Assembly: GCA_903893795.1 (NCBI GenBank)
Contig: CAITNO010000141.1
Span: forward strand, 28,978 to 92,977
From: Candidatus Hydrogenedentota bacterium
GTDB taxonomy: Bacteria; Hydrogenedentota; Hydrogenedentia; Hydrogenedentales; CAITNO01
Direction: 5' to 3'
Length of the DNA: 64,000 bases
The stretch's first letter is position 1, and each line of letters starts with the position of its first letter. Below, piece by piece: positions 1 through 8,002 of this stretch. The translations under genes and the position numbers were made by a program. A model generated the notes under the pieces. That model did not search any database. It was not told the origin of the DNA and worked only from the letters and a program-made list of their open reading frames with translations.

Positions 1-1
1 C

Positions 2-868
2 ATGACCAACCTGGCCGTCATGACCGCCCGCGCGGCCACCAACCGAAAAAAGATCATCGCCATCAAGGGCGGCTACCACGGCACCACCCCCTGGATGCAG
101 GGCCCCGGCCACCACGGCCTGACCGACGACGACCTCAACCACATCATCCGCATACCCTTCAACGACATCGTTGCCCTGGAGCGCGCCATCTCGCAGTATC
201 CGAACGATGTGGCCGGATTCATTTCCTCCCCCTACCACCACCCGATCTTCACCGACAATGAGCTGCCCGCACCCGGCTACTGGCAGCAGGTGCAGGCCCT
301 GCTAAAGAAGAACGGCATCGTCTTCATCATCGACGACGTGCGCGCCGGGTTCCGCGTGAACCTCGGCGGCACCTGCGAGCAGTACGGTTTCAAGCCCGAT
401 CTCATCGCCTTCTGCAAGGCCATCGGCAACGGCTACCCCATCTCCGCCCTCGTCGGCACCGAGGCGCTGCGCAACGACGTCTCCAAGGTCTTCCACACCG
501 GCAGCTACTGGTTCAGTGCGGGACCCATGGCCGCGGCCATCGCCACCCTCACCGAACTGCGCCGTATCGACGGTCCCAAGATCCTGCGCGAGACCGGCGA
601 GAAACTCGCCAAGGGCATGATCGACGTCGCCGCCAGCCACGGCTACACCATCAAGGTCAGCGGCGAACCCTCCATGATGTATGTTCGCATCACCGACGAT
701 CCCACGCTCATGCTCCAGCAGGCCTGGTGCGGCGAATGCACCCGCCGGGGCGCATTCTTCACCTCCCATCACAACTGGTTCGTCTCCACCGCCCACACCG
801 ATGAGGACATCCAGGAAACATTGCGAATCTGTGACGAAGCATTCAAAGCAGTGAAGAAGACCGCTTAG
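2..868 (+). CDS. class III aminotransferase (glutamate-1-semialdehyde-aminomutase-like), 5' truncated
   Basis: This is a PLP-dependent class III aminotransferase cut by the window edge. The family is usually about 430 residues and 288 are visible, so roughly the first third is missing and the ATG at position 2 is probably internal. The visible part holds the cofactor aspartate in IIDDVRAGFR (about residue 111) and the Schiff-base lysine in FCKAIGNGYP (about residue 139), which match the family's DEV-x-GFR and K-x-(I/L)-G-x-G-x-P motifs. The fold is closest to glutamate-1-semialdehyde aminomutase-like enzymes acting on small amino-ketones or amino-sugars. Its substrate is unknown. The split transketolase genes downstream on the same strand suggest a shared sugar or amino-ketone pathway, although a broken S23-type gene now lies between them. 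Confidence 0.85.
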   Translation: MTNLAVMTARAATNRKKIIAIKGGYHGTTPWMQGPGHHGLTDDDLNHIIRIPFNDIVALERAISQYPNDVAGFISSPYHHPIFTDNELPAPGYWQQVQALLKKNGIVFIIDDVRAGFRVNLGGTCEQYGFKPDLIAFCKAIGNGYPISALVGTEALRNDVSKVFHTGSYWFSAGPMAAAIATLTELRRIDGPKILRETGEKLAKGMIDVAASHGYTIKVSGEPSMMYVRITDDPTLMLQQAWCGECTRRGAFFTSHHNWFVSTAHTDEDIQETLRICDEAFKAVKKTA

Positions 869-921
869 AATCCAGAATAGAAGACCGAAAGGCGAATACA
901 GAAGGAATATAGAAAGAAACA
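869..921 (+). repeat. purine-rich degenerate repeat, left flank of S23-type gene
   Basis: This short spacer is made of degenerate units built on AGAATCCAGAATAGAAGACC. A related stretch appears in the opposite orientation (pyrimidine-rich on this strand) beyond the S23-type gene at 1455-1572, so the gene is bracketed by inverted, related low-complexity sequence. This is seen directly; any role as a target or terminus is inference. Confidence 0.5.
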
Positions 922-1292
922 ATGGAAACCCGGCCGCGAGCAAGGTCTTTTGAGGACCTTATTGTGTGGCAGAAAGCGCATGCCTTTGTGCTGGAAACCT
1001 ACATCTTTACGCGCGGTTTTCCCAATGATGAACGGTTTGGACTGACATCACAATTGAGACGCGCAGCCGTCTCGATTGCGGCAAACATGGCAGAAGGTTT
1101 CAAGAAAAAGGGAAAGGCGGACAAGGCCCGTTTTTCAACATTGCCCAAGGCTCCGCCGAGGAGTGTCGTTACTATATGATACTGGCCAAGGACTTGAATT
1201 ACGGTGACTCCAGCAGCCTGTCACAACAGATTGCGGAGGTAAGCAAACTTCTTGAGTCCTATCTGTGTGCCATAATCGATTCCAACCACTGA
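922..1292 (+). pseudogene. four-helix-bundle protein of the S23 / 23S rRNA intervening-sequence family, frameshifted
   Basis: The N-terminal part carries the S23-family signature (FEDLIVWQKA, then FGLTSQLRRAAVSIAANMAEG), typical of the small four-helix-bundle proteins first found in rRNA intervening sequences and often scattered as solitary genes. The ATG-started frame breaks at the TTTTT run at 1131-1135. Adding one T restores the expected continuation (RFFNIAQGSAEE, then a helix ending at the TGA at 1290-1292), giving about 123 residues, the normal family length. It is therefore a one-base deletion, either real or a homopolymer assembly error. The molecular role of the family is not established. 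It interrupts an otherwise compact operon. Confidence 0.75.
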
Positions 1293-1454
1293 GGTTGACC
1301 TGATAGAGCTTCGGTGTGTCGAAGACAAAAGTTGAACATGGTGGATTTTTGGAGACGGTCATGGAATGGCCGCGCTTTCCGTCCGACTAGAACTAGGCGG
1401 AAGGAAGGCACGCCGGAGATGCCCTATTCATTCGTGTTCACGACTCTCTGAGGC

Positions 1455-1572
1455 ATCTTCCAGATTCCGCATTCCTTTGTCTTCATTTTTCTGGGTTCTG
1501 ACTTCTGTCTTCTTCCGTCTTCTTGTTTTTGTCTTTCATTCTGGCTTCTGGATTCTGGATTCCAATAAAGGT
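1455..1572 (-). repeat. low-complexity repeat, right flank of S23-type gene
   Basis: Read on the minus strand this is a run of degenerate units such as GAATCCAGAATCCAGAAGCC followed by AGAAGACGGAAGAAGACAGA. It mirrors the purine-rich spacer at 869-921. The only translatable frame here is compositionally repetitive and is not a credible protein. The stretch from 1293 to 1454 shows no gene. Confidence 0.5.
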
Positions 1573-1581
1573 TAATCACTC

Positions 1582-2412
1582 ATGCCATTGACTGATCAAG
1601 AACTCAAGGATCTCTCCCGCACCGCCGCCAAGGTGCGGCGGGATATGGTTGATGTTACCGGATGGTCCGGCGGAGCGCACATCGGCGGCTCTTTGAGCAT
1701 GGCCGATATACTGGTGCTGCTCTACTGGAAATACATGCGCATTGATCCGGCAAAGCCGGATTGGGAAGACCGTGACCGCTTTGTCCTCAGCAAAGGCCAC
1801 GGTGGCATGGGCCACGCGGTCGTCCTGGCCAACCGCGGCTACTTTCCCATGGAAGACCTCAAGAGCTTCAACGAAACCGGCTCAAAACTGGGCATGCACC
1901 TCGACAGCCACAAGGCCGTCGGGTGCGAGATTTCCACCGGTTCCATGGGCCACGGACTCTGCCAGGCCGTTGGCCTGGCGCTTGGGGCCAGGGTGCTCAA
2001 GAAAGACTGGCGCACCTTCGTCATCATCGGCGACGGCGAGAGCGACGAGGGCTCCATCTGGGAGGCGGCCATGTCCGCCGCCCACTACAAGACCGGCAAC
2101 CTCATCGCCTTCCTCGACCGCAACCACTACATGATCGACGGCAACACGGAAAAAATCATGTCGCTGGAACCTTTCGCTGACAAATGGCGCGCATTCGGCT
2201 GGGAAACCATAGAGGTGAGCGGCCATGATCTCAAGGCCCTGTCCGGAGCCATCGAGTTTGCCCTGGACTACAAGAAGGGTCCCGTTATGCTCCTCTGCGA
2301 GACGGTGAAAGGAAAAGGCGTGGACTTTATGGAAGGCAAGGCCGCCTGGCACTACGGCGGTCTCGGCGCGGACCTGGTCGAGAAGGCCAAAGCCTCGATA
2401 GGGGAGGGCTGA
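1582..2412 (+). CDS. transketolase, N-terminal (TPP-binding) subunit
   Basis: This 276-residue protein corresponds to the first half of a transketolase, which transfers two-carbon ketol units between sugars using thiamine pyrophosphate. Family landmarks are HIGGSLSMADILVLLY near the N-terminus, the RDRFVLSKGHG motif, and the TPP/Mg-binding GDGE...N stretch around residues 150-180 (GDGESDEGSIWEAAMSA, ending in FLDRNHY). The second half is encoded by the next gene after only three bases, so the two are co-translated and form a heteromeric enzyme. Split transketolases occur in primary metabolism of many prokaryotes and also in specialised sugar pathways. The flanking aminotransferase and SCP2-like genes favour a specialised role, but the substrate is unknown. 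Confidence 0.93.
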   Translation: MPLTDQELKDLSRTAAKVRRDMVDVTGWSGGAHIGGSLSMADILVLLYWKYMRIDPAKPDWEDRDRFVLSKGHGGMGHAVVLANRGYFPMEDLKSFNETGSKLGMHLDSHKAVGCEISTGSMGHGLCQAVGLALGARVLKKDWRTFVIIGDGESDEGSIWEAAMSAAHYKTGNLIAFLDRNHYMIDGNTEKIMSLEPFADKWRAFGWETIEVSGHDLKALSGAIEFALDYKKGPVMLLCETVKGKGVDFMEGKAAWHYGGLGADLVEKAKASIGEG

Positions 2413-2415
2413 ACC

Positions 2416-3435
2416 ATGGCAAAGGCTGAAAGCACCGTTACCTGGACCGTCTACGACGCCCTCAAAATGAGCGCCCGCGAAATCTACGGCGTTGTCCTCA
2501 CCGACCTCGGCGGCGTCAATCCCAATATCGTCGGCCTCTCCGCCGACCTCGCCAAATCAACGCAGATTGGCGCCTTCGGCGACAAGTTCCCCGACCGCTT
2601 CTTCAATTTCGGCATCGCCGAGCAGAACATGTTCGGCGTCGCCGCGGGCATGGCCAAGGCCGGGCTGCTGCCCTTCGTCTCCACCTTCTCCGCCTTCGCC
2701 TCCATGCGCGCCTGCGAGTTCCTGCGCACCGACATCTGCTACCAGAACCTCAATGTCAAGGTCATCGCCACCCACGGCGGCACCTCCTTCGGCTCGGCCG
2801 GTTCCACCCACCACGCCTTCGAGGACCTGTCCATCGTGCGGGCCTTCCCGAACCTGACGGTCATCGTTCCGGCCGACGGTTTCGAAACCGCCCAGGCCGT
2901 CAAGAAGTGCATGGACATCAACGGCCCGGTCTACATCCGCATCGGCCGCGGCTTCGAGCCCTCGGCCTATGCCGCCGAGGACGACACCTTTGAGATCGGC
3001 AAGGCCGTCGAGATGCACCCCGGCACCGACATCACCGTCATCGCCTGCGGCCCCACCGTCTTCCAGGCGCTGGAGGCGGCCAAAATCCTCCAGACCGACG
3101 GCGGCGTCAGCGTCCGCGTGCTCAACATGCACACCATCAAGCCTATCGACAAAGAGGCGATCCTCAAGGCCGTCACCGACACGCGCCGCATCCTCACCGT
3201 CGAGGACCACAACGTCATCGGCGGGCTCGGCTCCGCCGTGGCCGACGTGATTGCCGGCAGCGGAAAAGGCTGCGCCTTCGAGAAGGTCGGCATCCCCGAC
3301 GTGTTCACCCCCCACGGATATCCCGAAGATCTCATGCACCTGTACAAGACCGACACCGACGGCATCATTGAAAAGGTGCGCGAGATTCTGGGACGCGATT
3401 TTGAGGCCGACGAGGACTGGGAAGACGAGGTGTAG
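2416..3435 (+). CDS. transketolase, C-terminal (pyrimidine-binding) subunit
   Basis: This is the partner half of the split transketolase, 339 residues. It contains the pyrimidine-binding domain with the conserved glutamate in FNFGIAEQNMFGVAAGMA, and a C-terminal transketolase domain (VIACGPTVFQALEAAKIL, then LTVEDHNVIGGLGSAVADVI). The active site forms between this subunit and the TPP subunit encoded immediately upstream. Three-base gaps separate it from the genes before and after, so the three genes are probably one transcription unit. The length is slightly above that of stand-alone C-terminal subunits because of an acidic tail. Confidence 0.93.
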   Translation: MAKAESTVTWTVYDALKMSAREIYGVVLTDLGGVNPNIVGLSADLAKSTQIGAFGDKFPDRFFNFGIAEQNMFGVAAGMAKAGLLPFVSTFSAFASMRACEFLRTDICYQNLNVKVIATHGGTSFGSAGSTHHAFEDLSIVRAFPNLTVIVPADGFETAQAVKKCMDINGPVYIRIGRGFEPSAYAAEDDTFEIGKAVEMHPGTDITVIACGPTVFQALEAAKILQTDGGVSVRVLNMHTIKPIDKEAILKAVTDTRRILTVEDHNVIGGLGSAVADVIAGSGKGCAFEKVGIPDVFTPHGYPEDLMHLYKTDTDGIIEKVREILGRDFEADEDWEDEV

Positions 3436-3438
3436 ACG

Positions 3439-4230
3439 ATGGCGACAAGCGAAGACCTGCTCACCGCGCGCATCGTGCTGCGCGCCGTATTGCCCCTGAT
3501 AAAAGTCATGGTCGAGGACGACCCGAAGAAACGCGCCCAGTTCGAGGGCCTCTCCGGCACCATCCAGTTCTCCGCCCGCGACGAGTCCGGCCCTGTCGGC
3601 GCCCATATCCGCTTCGACAACGGCGCCTTCATGCTCGTCCATGCGCTGATCGACAAGCCCGACATCCATTTCGTCTTTTCCAGCGTGGCCAAGATGAACG
3701 CCATGTTCCGCGGCAAGCCCGTCCTGCCCGCGCTCGGCCCCCTGCTGCAGGGCGCCTTCGGCCATTTCGGCCTGCTGGTAAAAACCTTCGGTCTGCTCCT
3801 CGGCCTCAAACTGCTCATGCCCGACGCCAAACCCAAGACGGCCGAATTGAAACGCCTCAAGGTCAAAATGACCCTCTACATGGTTTCCACCGCGCTCAGC
3901 CAGTTGAACAAGTTCGGCGACCCCGAAATGGTCAAGTGGACCACCAAGCAGCCCGAGCGCATCTACCAGTGGACCGTCACCGGCACCGACATCGCCTGCT
4001 ACCTCAAAATAAAGGCCGGCCAGACCAAGGCCGGCCGCGGCATGTACGAACGCCGCCAGCCCTTCGTCCACATGAAATTCGCCGGCGTCGACGAGGCCCT
4101 GCCCATCCTCGGCAACCAAATCCCCATCGTCGACGCCATGACCAAGGGCATGGTCGTCAACGACGGTTCCCCCGAATACGGCTCCCGCATCGGCGACTTC
4201 ATGCAGCGCATCGCCAACCTGCTGGTGTAA
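3439..4230 (+). CDS. SCP2-like (sterol-carrier-protein fold) protein
   Basis: This 263-residue soluble protein follows the transketolase genes after three bases. Residues 35-95 resemble an SCP2-type lipid-binding domain: a strand beginning GTIQFSARD, an acidic turn, then DKPDIHFVFSSVAKMNAMFRGK, as in the family's loaded-substrate loop. The remainder has hydrophobic segments (FGLLLGLKLLM around residue 120) and a second alpha/beta part I do not recognise. No signal peptide is evident. SCP2 domains bind hydrophobic ligands, so it may present a lipid-like or activated intermediate to the neighbouring transketolase and aminotransferase. That link is inferred from operon position only, and the domain call is moderate. 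Confidence 0.5.
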   Translation: MATSEDLLTARIVLRAVLPLIKVMVEDDPKKRAQFEGLSGTIQFSARDESGPVGAHIRFDNGAFMLVHALIDKPDIHFVFSSVAKMNAMFRGKPVLPALGPLLQGAFGHFGLLVKTFGLLLGLKLLMPDAKPKTAELKRLKVKMTLYMVSTALSQLNKFGDPEMVKWTTKQPERIYQWTVTGTDIACYLKIKAGQTKAGRGMYERRQPFVHMKFAGVDEALPILGNQIPIVDAMTKGMVVNDGSPEYGSRIGDFMQRIANLLV

Positions 4231-4267
4231 GTGCCACGAGTCCCCCATGTCCGCCCATGCGTGCATT

Positions 4268-4295
4268 ACTGGAAGCGCCGGCATCTCTGCCGGCT
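4268..4295 (+). repeat. REP-A palindromic repeat, copy 1
   Basis: This is a copy of the 27-28 base element ACTGG(G/A)AGCGCCGGC followed by ATCTCTGCCGGCT. The GCCGGC blocks make it self-complementary. It lies 38 bases after the stop codon of the upstream gene. Other copies are at 6218, 15407, 15736, 55454, 60476 and 60544. Confidence 0.8.
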
Positions 4296-4441
4296 CTTCG
4301 CCCTTTACCGGGTCCAAGAAAGCCGCCGGGGGACTGGCTCACGTTTCCGCCCAAGGCGAAGGGACGGCAGTACTGTCGCGTATCGGAAACGGGTGCCTGT
4401 AAGAGAGCAGGAAAAATCCAGCATTCAGCAGTAGTAAATAT

Positions 4442-4460
4442 CCCCCGGCAAAGCCGGGGG
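4442..4460. terminator. perfect hairpin with 8-bp stem (CCCCCGGC-AAA-GCCGGGGG)
   Basis: A perfect GC-rich stem-loop with a three-base loop lies downstream of the aminotransferase/transketolase operon. There is no following T-run, so it may be a factor-independent pause site, an mRNA-stabilising hairpin or another repeat element rather than a classical terminator. A related CCGGC-TTT-GCCGG hairpin occurs at 38675-38691. Confidence 0.45.
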
Positions 4461-4592
4461 AACTCCCAATTGGAATAGATGCGTTCGCCCTGGCCCCAAC
4501 ATGCTATGCTCATGTTGACTGGGTTTCGCCACCTTCCATGAAGGCCATGGTAATGCGTCATACACGGCGACAAACGCATCGAGGAGAACCGC

Positions 4593-6179
4593 ATGCAGTA
4601 CGGAACAACGCGCCGCGACTTCTTGAAAACCACGGTGGGCACCGCCGCGCTGGCCGCGCTGACGTGCACCTTTGCCTCCCCCGCCCGGGCCGGGGAAAAG
4701 GCCAGGCCCAACATCGTCTACATCCTTGCCGATGACCTCGGCTACGGCGATGTGAACTGCCTCAACCCCGAATCAAAAATACCAACGCCCAACATTGACC
4801 GCATCGGCAAAGAGGGCATGATCTTCACCGACGCCCATGCGGGCGCCGCGCTCTGCACCCCCACCCGCTACGGCATCCTCACCGGAAGATACAGTTGGCG
4901 CTCCAAACTCAAATGCAGCGTCCTCGACGGCTATTCCCCCCCGCTCATCGACCGCGGCCGCATGACCGTCGCCTCCATGCTCAAGACCCAGGGCTACCAC
5001 ACGGCCTGCGTCGGCAAATGGCATCTGGGCCTGCAATGGGGCACCACCAAGGGCACCCGTCCCGGCCCCGCCAACATCGACTACACCAAGCCCGTCGCCG
5101 ACGGCCCCGTGGCCCTGGGCTTCGACTACTACTACGGCATCCCTGCCTCGCTCGACATGGTCCCCTATGTCTACATCGAAAACGACCGCATCGAGGCCGC
5201 GCCCACCGAAAAGGCCGAAGCCAGCGAAAAACCCGCCTACTACCGTGCCGGACCGATGGCCCCCGGCTTCAGCCACCGCGACACCCTCCCCCACCTCACC
5301 CAAAAGGCGGTGGAGTGCATCGACAAGCACGCGGCCGCCAAAGACGGCAAGCCCCTCTTCCTCTACTTCCCCCTCACCGCGCCCCACACCCCCATCATGC
5401 CCACCCCCGAATTCGAGGGAAAGAGCAAAGCGGGCGTCTACGGCGATTTCGTCTGCGAGGCCGACGGAAGCGTGGGCCAGATCCTCGAGGCGCTGGAGCG
5501 CAACGGCATGGCCGAAAACACACTCATTATGTTCGCCAGCGACAACGGTGCCTCGCCCTCGGCCGACTTCAAAAAGCTCCACGAAATGGGCCACGAACCG
5601 AACTACCATTTCCGCGGCCACAAATCCCAGATTTGGGAAGGCGGCCACCGCATCCCCTTCGTTGCCCGCTGGCCCAAACAGATCAAGCCCGGTTCCAACT
5701 GCGACCACACCGTCTGCCTCACCGACCTCATGGCCACCGCCGCCGAAATCACCGGCGCCGTCCTGCCCGACAACGCCGCCGAGGACAGCGTAAGCCTCCT
5801 CTCCACCCTGCGCGGCCAGGCCGCACAGCCCGTCCGCGAGGCCGTCGTGCACCAGTCCGGCGGCGGCAACCTCTCCATCCGCCAAGGCCAATGGAAACTC
5901 GAATGCTGCCCCGGCGGCGGCGAAAACAACAACGCCAAACCCGGCAAAGACGCACAGCCCGGTTCGCCCCCCGTCCAGCTCTACGACCTCAGCGCCGACA
6001 TCGGCGAACAGGCCAACCTGCAGGATAAGCACCCCGAAGTGGTCGAGCGCCTCACCAAACTCCTGCAAAAGTACATCGACGACGGCCGCAGCACCCCCGG
6101 CAAGCCCCAGCAAAACGAAGGCAAAACCAGCATATGGGGCCCCGGCCCAAACAAAGATCTCCAAACAGACGGAATGTAG
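4593..6179 (+). CDS. exported sulfatase (arylsulfatase A type)
   Basis: This 528-residue sulfatase hydrolyses sulfate esters, most likely on polysaccharides outside the cytoplasm. The N-terminus has a twin-arginine-type signal (TTRRDFLKT, then a hydrophobic stretch ending at ARA, about residue 33). The metal-binding start of the sulfatase fold is NIVYILADDLGYGD, and the formylglycine motif is C-T-P-T-R with Cys88 as the residue to be oxidised. HxxP and FASDNGASPS motifs follow as expected. The GAGGAG ribosome binding site supports this start. A small membrane protein and a BNR propeller follow on the same strand. No sulfatase-modifying enzyme is in the window. Confidence 0.93.
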   Translation: MQYGTTRRDFLKTTVGTAALAALTCTFASPARAGEKARPNIVYILADDLGYGDVNCLNPESKIPTPNIDRIGKEGMIFTDAHAGAALCTPTRYGILTGRYSWRSKLKCSVLDGYSPPLIDRGRMTVASMLKTQGYHTACVGKWHLGLQWGTTKGTRPGPANIDYTKPVADGPVALGFDYYYGIPASLDMVPYVYIENDRIEAAPTEKAEASEKPAYYRAGPMAPGFSHRDTLPHLTQKAVECIDKHAAAKDGKPLFLYFPLTAPHTPIMPTPEFEGKSKAGVYGDFVCEADGSVGQILEALERNGMAENTLIMFASDNGASPSADFKKLHEMGHEPNYHFRGHKSQIWEGGHRIPFVARWPKQIKPGSNCDHTVCLTDLMATAAEITGAVLPDNAAEDSVSLLSTLRGQAAQPVREAVVHQSGGGNLSIRQGQWKLECCPGGGENNNAKPGKDAQPGSPPVQLYDLSADIGEQANLQDKHPEVVERLTKLLQKYIDDGRSTPGKPQQNEGKTSIWGPGPNKDLQTDGM

Positions 6180-6217
6180 CCGGTCTAAATATGCAAGCGC
6201 CCCACGGGGAGCGCCCT

Positions 6218-6244
6218 ACTGGGAGCGCCGGCGTCTCGCCGGCT
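6218..6244 (+). repeat. REP-A palindromic repeat, copy 2
   Basis: This copy reads ACTGGGAGCGCCGGC then GTCTCGCCGGCT. It begins 39 bases after the sulfatase stop codon and matches the placement of copy 1 relative to its upstream gene. Confidence 0.8.
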
Positions 6245-6300
6245 GACCCCGGCGCAAACCCTTGGACGCAAGACAAATCGAGGTCATGGGAGACACACAC

Positions 6301-6480
6301 ATGAGTTCACAAAAATCAGAACGCGAAGGCATCGGCTGCGGCGTCTTCCTCATCCTCGTCGGCGTCGGACTCTTCGCCGAGCGCATGGGATGGTTCCCCT
6401 TCAGCACCGTCTGGTTTCTCCCCGCCGCCTTCGTGGCATGGGGCTGCGCCGAAATCTACGAAGCTCTGCGCACCAAGTGA
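6301..6480 (+). CDS. small two-helix membrane protein
   Basis: This 59-residue protein has a short hydrophilic start, two hydrophobic segments (about residues 10-25 and 30-48) separated by a turn containing RMGWFP, and a charged tail. The pattern resembles the small LiaI/DUF5668-type membrane domains, whose function is generally unknown or stress-related. The start at 6301 is chosen because GGGAG lies at a suitable distance; an in-frame upstream ATG at 6262 has less support. It lies between the sulfatase and the BNR gene and may be co-transcribed with them. Confidence 0.6.
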   Translation: MSSQKSEREGIGCGVFLILVGVGLFAERMGWFPFSTVWFLPAAFVAWGCAEIYEALRTK

Positions 6481-6525
6481 AACACCCCCGCTCTGCGCAA
6501 ACGCCAACGCTCGGAGACCACTAAA

Positions 6526-7854
6526 ATGCGCGCGACAATGTTCACCCTCATCGCCCTCATGCTCACCTCCACCGCCCCCGCCCACGCGGATGATATCGTG
6601 GCCAAGACCACCGTCGACCAGGTCTGGTCCGGACACCCCGTCGGCTTCGCGCTGCTCACGCGCGGCGACCATCAATTCGTCGCCTACTACAACGCCGACC
6701 GTCAAATGACCGTCGCCATGCGCCATCCCGGCGAAGACCAATGGCAAAAGGCCGCACTGCCCGAGAAACTGGGCTGGGACAGCCACAACTACGTGACCAT
6801 GGCCGTCGACGACGCGGGCTTCATCCACCTCAGCGGCAACATGCACTGCCGGCCACTCGTCTACTTCCGGACCACCGCGCCCCTCGACATCACCACCTTC
6901 ACTCCCGCTCCAATGGTCGGCCAGCGCGAAGACCGCGTCACCTACCCCGATTTCCTCCCCGCCCTCCGCGGCCCCGAAAACACCCTCCTCTTCACCTACC
7001 GCGACGGACAAAGCGGAAACGGTGAACAGATCTACAATAAGTACGACCTCAAGACCCAACAATGGAGCCGCCTGCTCGACACCCCCCTGACCACCGGCGG
7101 CGGAAAAATGAACGCCTACTTCTACGGCCCCGTCAAGGGCCCCGACGGCTTCTGCCACCTCTGCTGGGTCTGGCGCAACACGGGCGACTGCGCCACCAAC
7201 CACGACGTCTGCTACGCCCGCAGCAAGGACATGCTCCATTGGGAAAGCGCCGCAGGCAAACCCCTCACCCTGCCCATGACCCTCGACACCGCCGACATCG
7301 TCGACCCCGTGCCCGTCAAAGGCGGCGCACTCAACGGAAACGTCAAACTCGGTTTTGATTCCAAGAACCGCGTCATCGTCAGCTACCACAAATTCGACCC
7401 GGACGGAAACACCCAAATCTACAACGCCCGCTTCGAGGACGGCGCATGGAAAAGCCGTCTCCTCACCGACTGGAAATACCGCTGGGAATTCGGCGGCGGC
7501 GGCGCCATCATCACCGAAATCCACCTCTCCGGCGTCACCACCGGGAAAGACGGCCCCCTCCAGCTCAACACCACCCACAAAGAATACGGCACCCAAAACT
7601 GGCGCATCGACGAGGACACCCTGAAACCCCTCGGCGCAACCAAACTGGATTCCCCCACCGCCACCGACATCGACGACCTAGAAAGCGACACCCCCGGCAT
7701 GACCGTCCGCCAGTCAAACGACCTCGGCACCGGCGACAACCCCGACCTAAAATACGTCCTCCGCTGGGAAACCCTCGGTCCCAACCGCGACCAACCCCGA
7801 GAAGGTCCCCCGCCCCCACCGACGACGCTGCGGGTTATCACCTTGCGGAAGTAG
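6526..7854 (+). CDS. secreted BNR-4 repeat protein (beta-propeller, polysaccharide-lyase-like)
   Basis: This 442-residue protein has a signal peptide (about residues 1-22, ending AHA). The body looks like a seven-bladed propeller of the BNR_4 type: an early HPVGFALLT blade, GWDSHNYVTMAVDDAGFIHLSGNMH near residues 85-110, and later RDGQSGNGEQIYN and VSYHKFDPDGNTQIYNARF. This family includes proteins related to PL24/PL25 ulvan lyases, in which a histidine and tyrosines act at the active site. The SHNY histidine and several tyrosines are present here. The sulfatase neighbours fit a sulfated-glycan substrate. Lyase activity is inferred; it could also be a non-catalytic sugar-binding propeller. 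Confidence 0.6.
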   Translation: MRATMFTLIALMLTSTAPAHADDIVAKTTVDQVWSGHPVGFALLTRGDHQFVAYYNADRQMTVAMRHPGEDQWQKAALPEKLGWDSHNYVTMAVDDAGFIHLSGNMHCRPLVYFRTTAPLDITTFTPAPMVGQREDRVTYPDFLPALRGPENTLLFTYRDGQSGNGEQIYNKYDLKTQQWSRLLDTPLTTGGGKMNAYFYGPVKGPDGFCHLCWVWRNTGDCATNHDVCYARSKDMLHWESAAGKPLTLPMTLDTADIVDPVPVKGGALNGNVKLGFDSKNRVIVSYHKFDPDGNTQIYNARFEDGAWKSRLLTDWKYRWEFGGGGAIITEIHLSGVTTGKDGPLQLNTTHKEYGTQNWRIDEDTLKPLGATKLDSPTATDIDDLESDTPGMTVRQSNDLGTGDNPDLKYVLRWETLGPNRDQPREGPPPPPTTLRVITLRK

Positions 7855-8002
7855 ACGCGTCAGCCTGCCACGTTCTGTAAATCGTGGACGCTTCCTCTTG
7901 CCGCGTTTCGCTTCTACCTGACAAAAAGGGGACAGGCCCAAAGCGGCAGGAACGACCCCACCGTCACCGTCATTGCACACCCCCTTCAGAACACGCTACA
8001 CC

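Larger units (their letters stand above)
4231..4592. other. intergenic region with REP-A element and a hairpin
   Basis: The 362 bases between the SCP2-like gene and the sulfatase hold one REP-A palindromic repeat (4268-4295) and a perfect hairpin (4442-4460). I see no credible gene; the short frames across it are not protein-like. The sulfatase ribosome binding site (GAGGAG) lies at its end. Confidence 0.6.

Noticed and set aside
1366..1575. Short plus-strand frame of 69 codons
   Set aside because: It translates the low-complexity flank of the S23-type gene and has a repetitive, non-protein-like composition.
2557..4317. Open frame of 586 codons on the minus strand
   Set aside because: It runs opposite to the transketolase and SCP2-like genes, whose motifs and ribosome binding sites are clear; high GC makes such antisense frames common.
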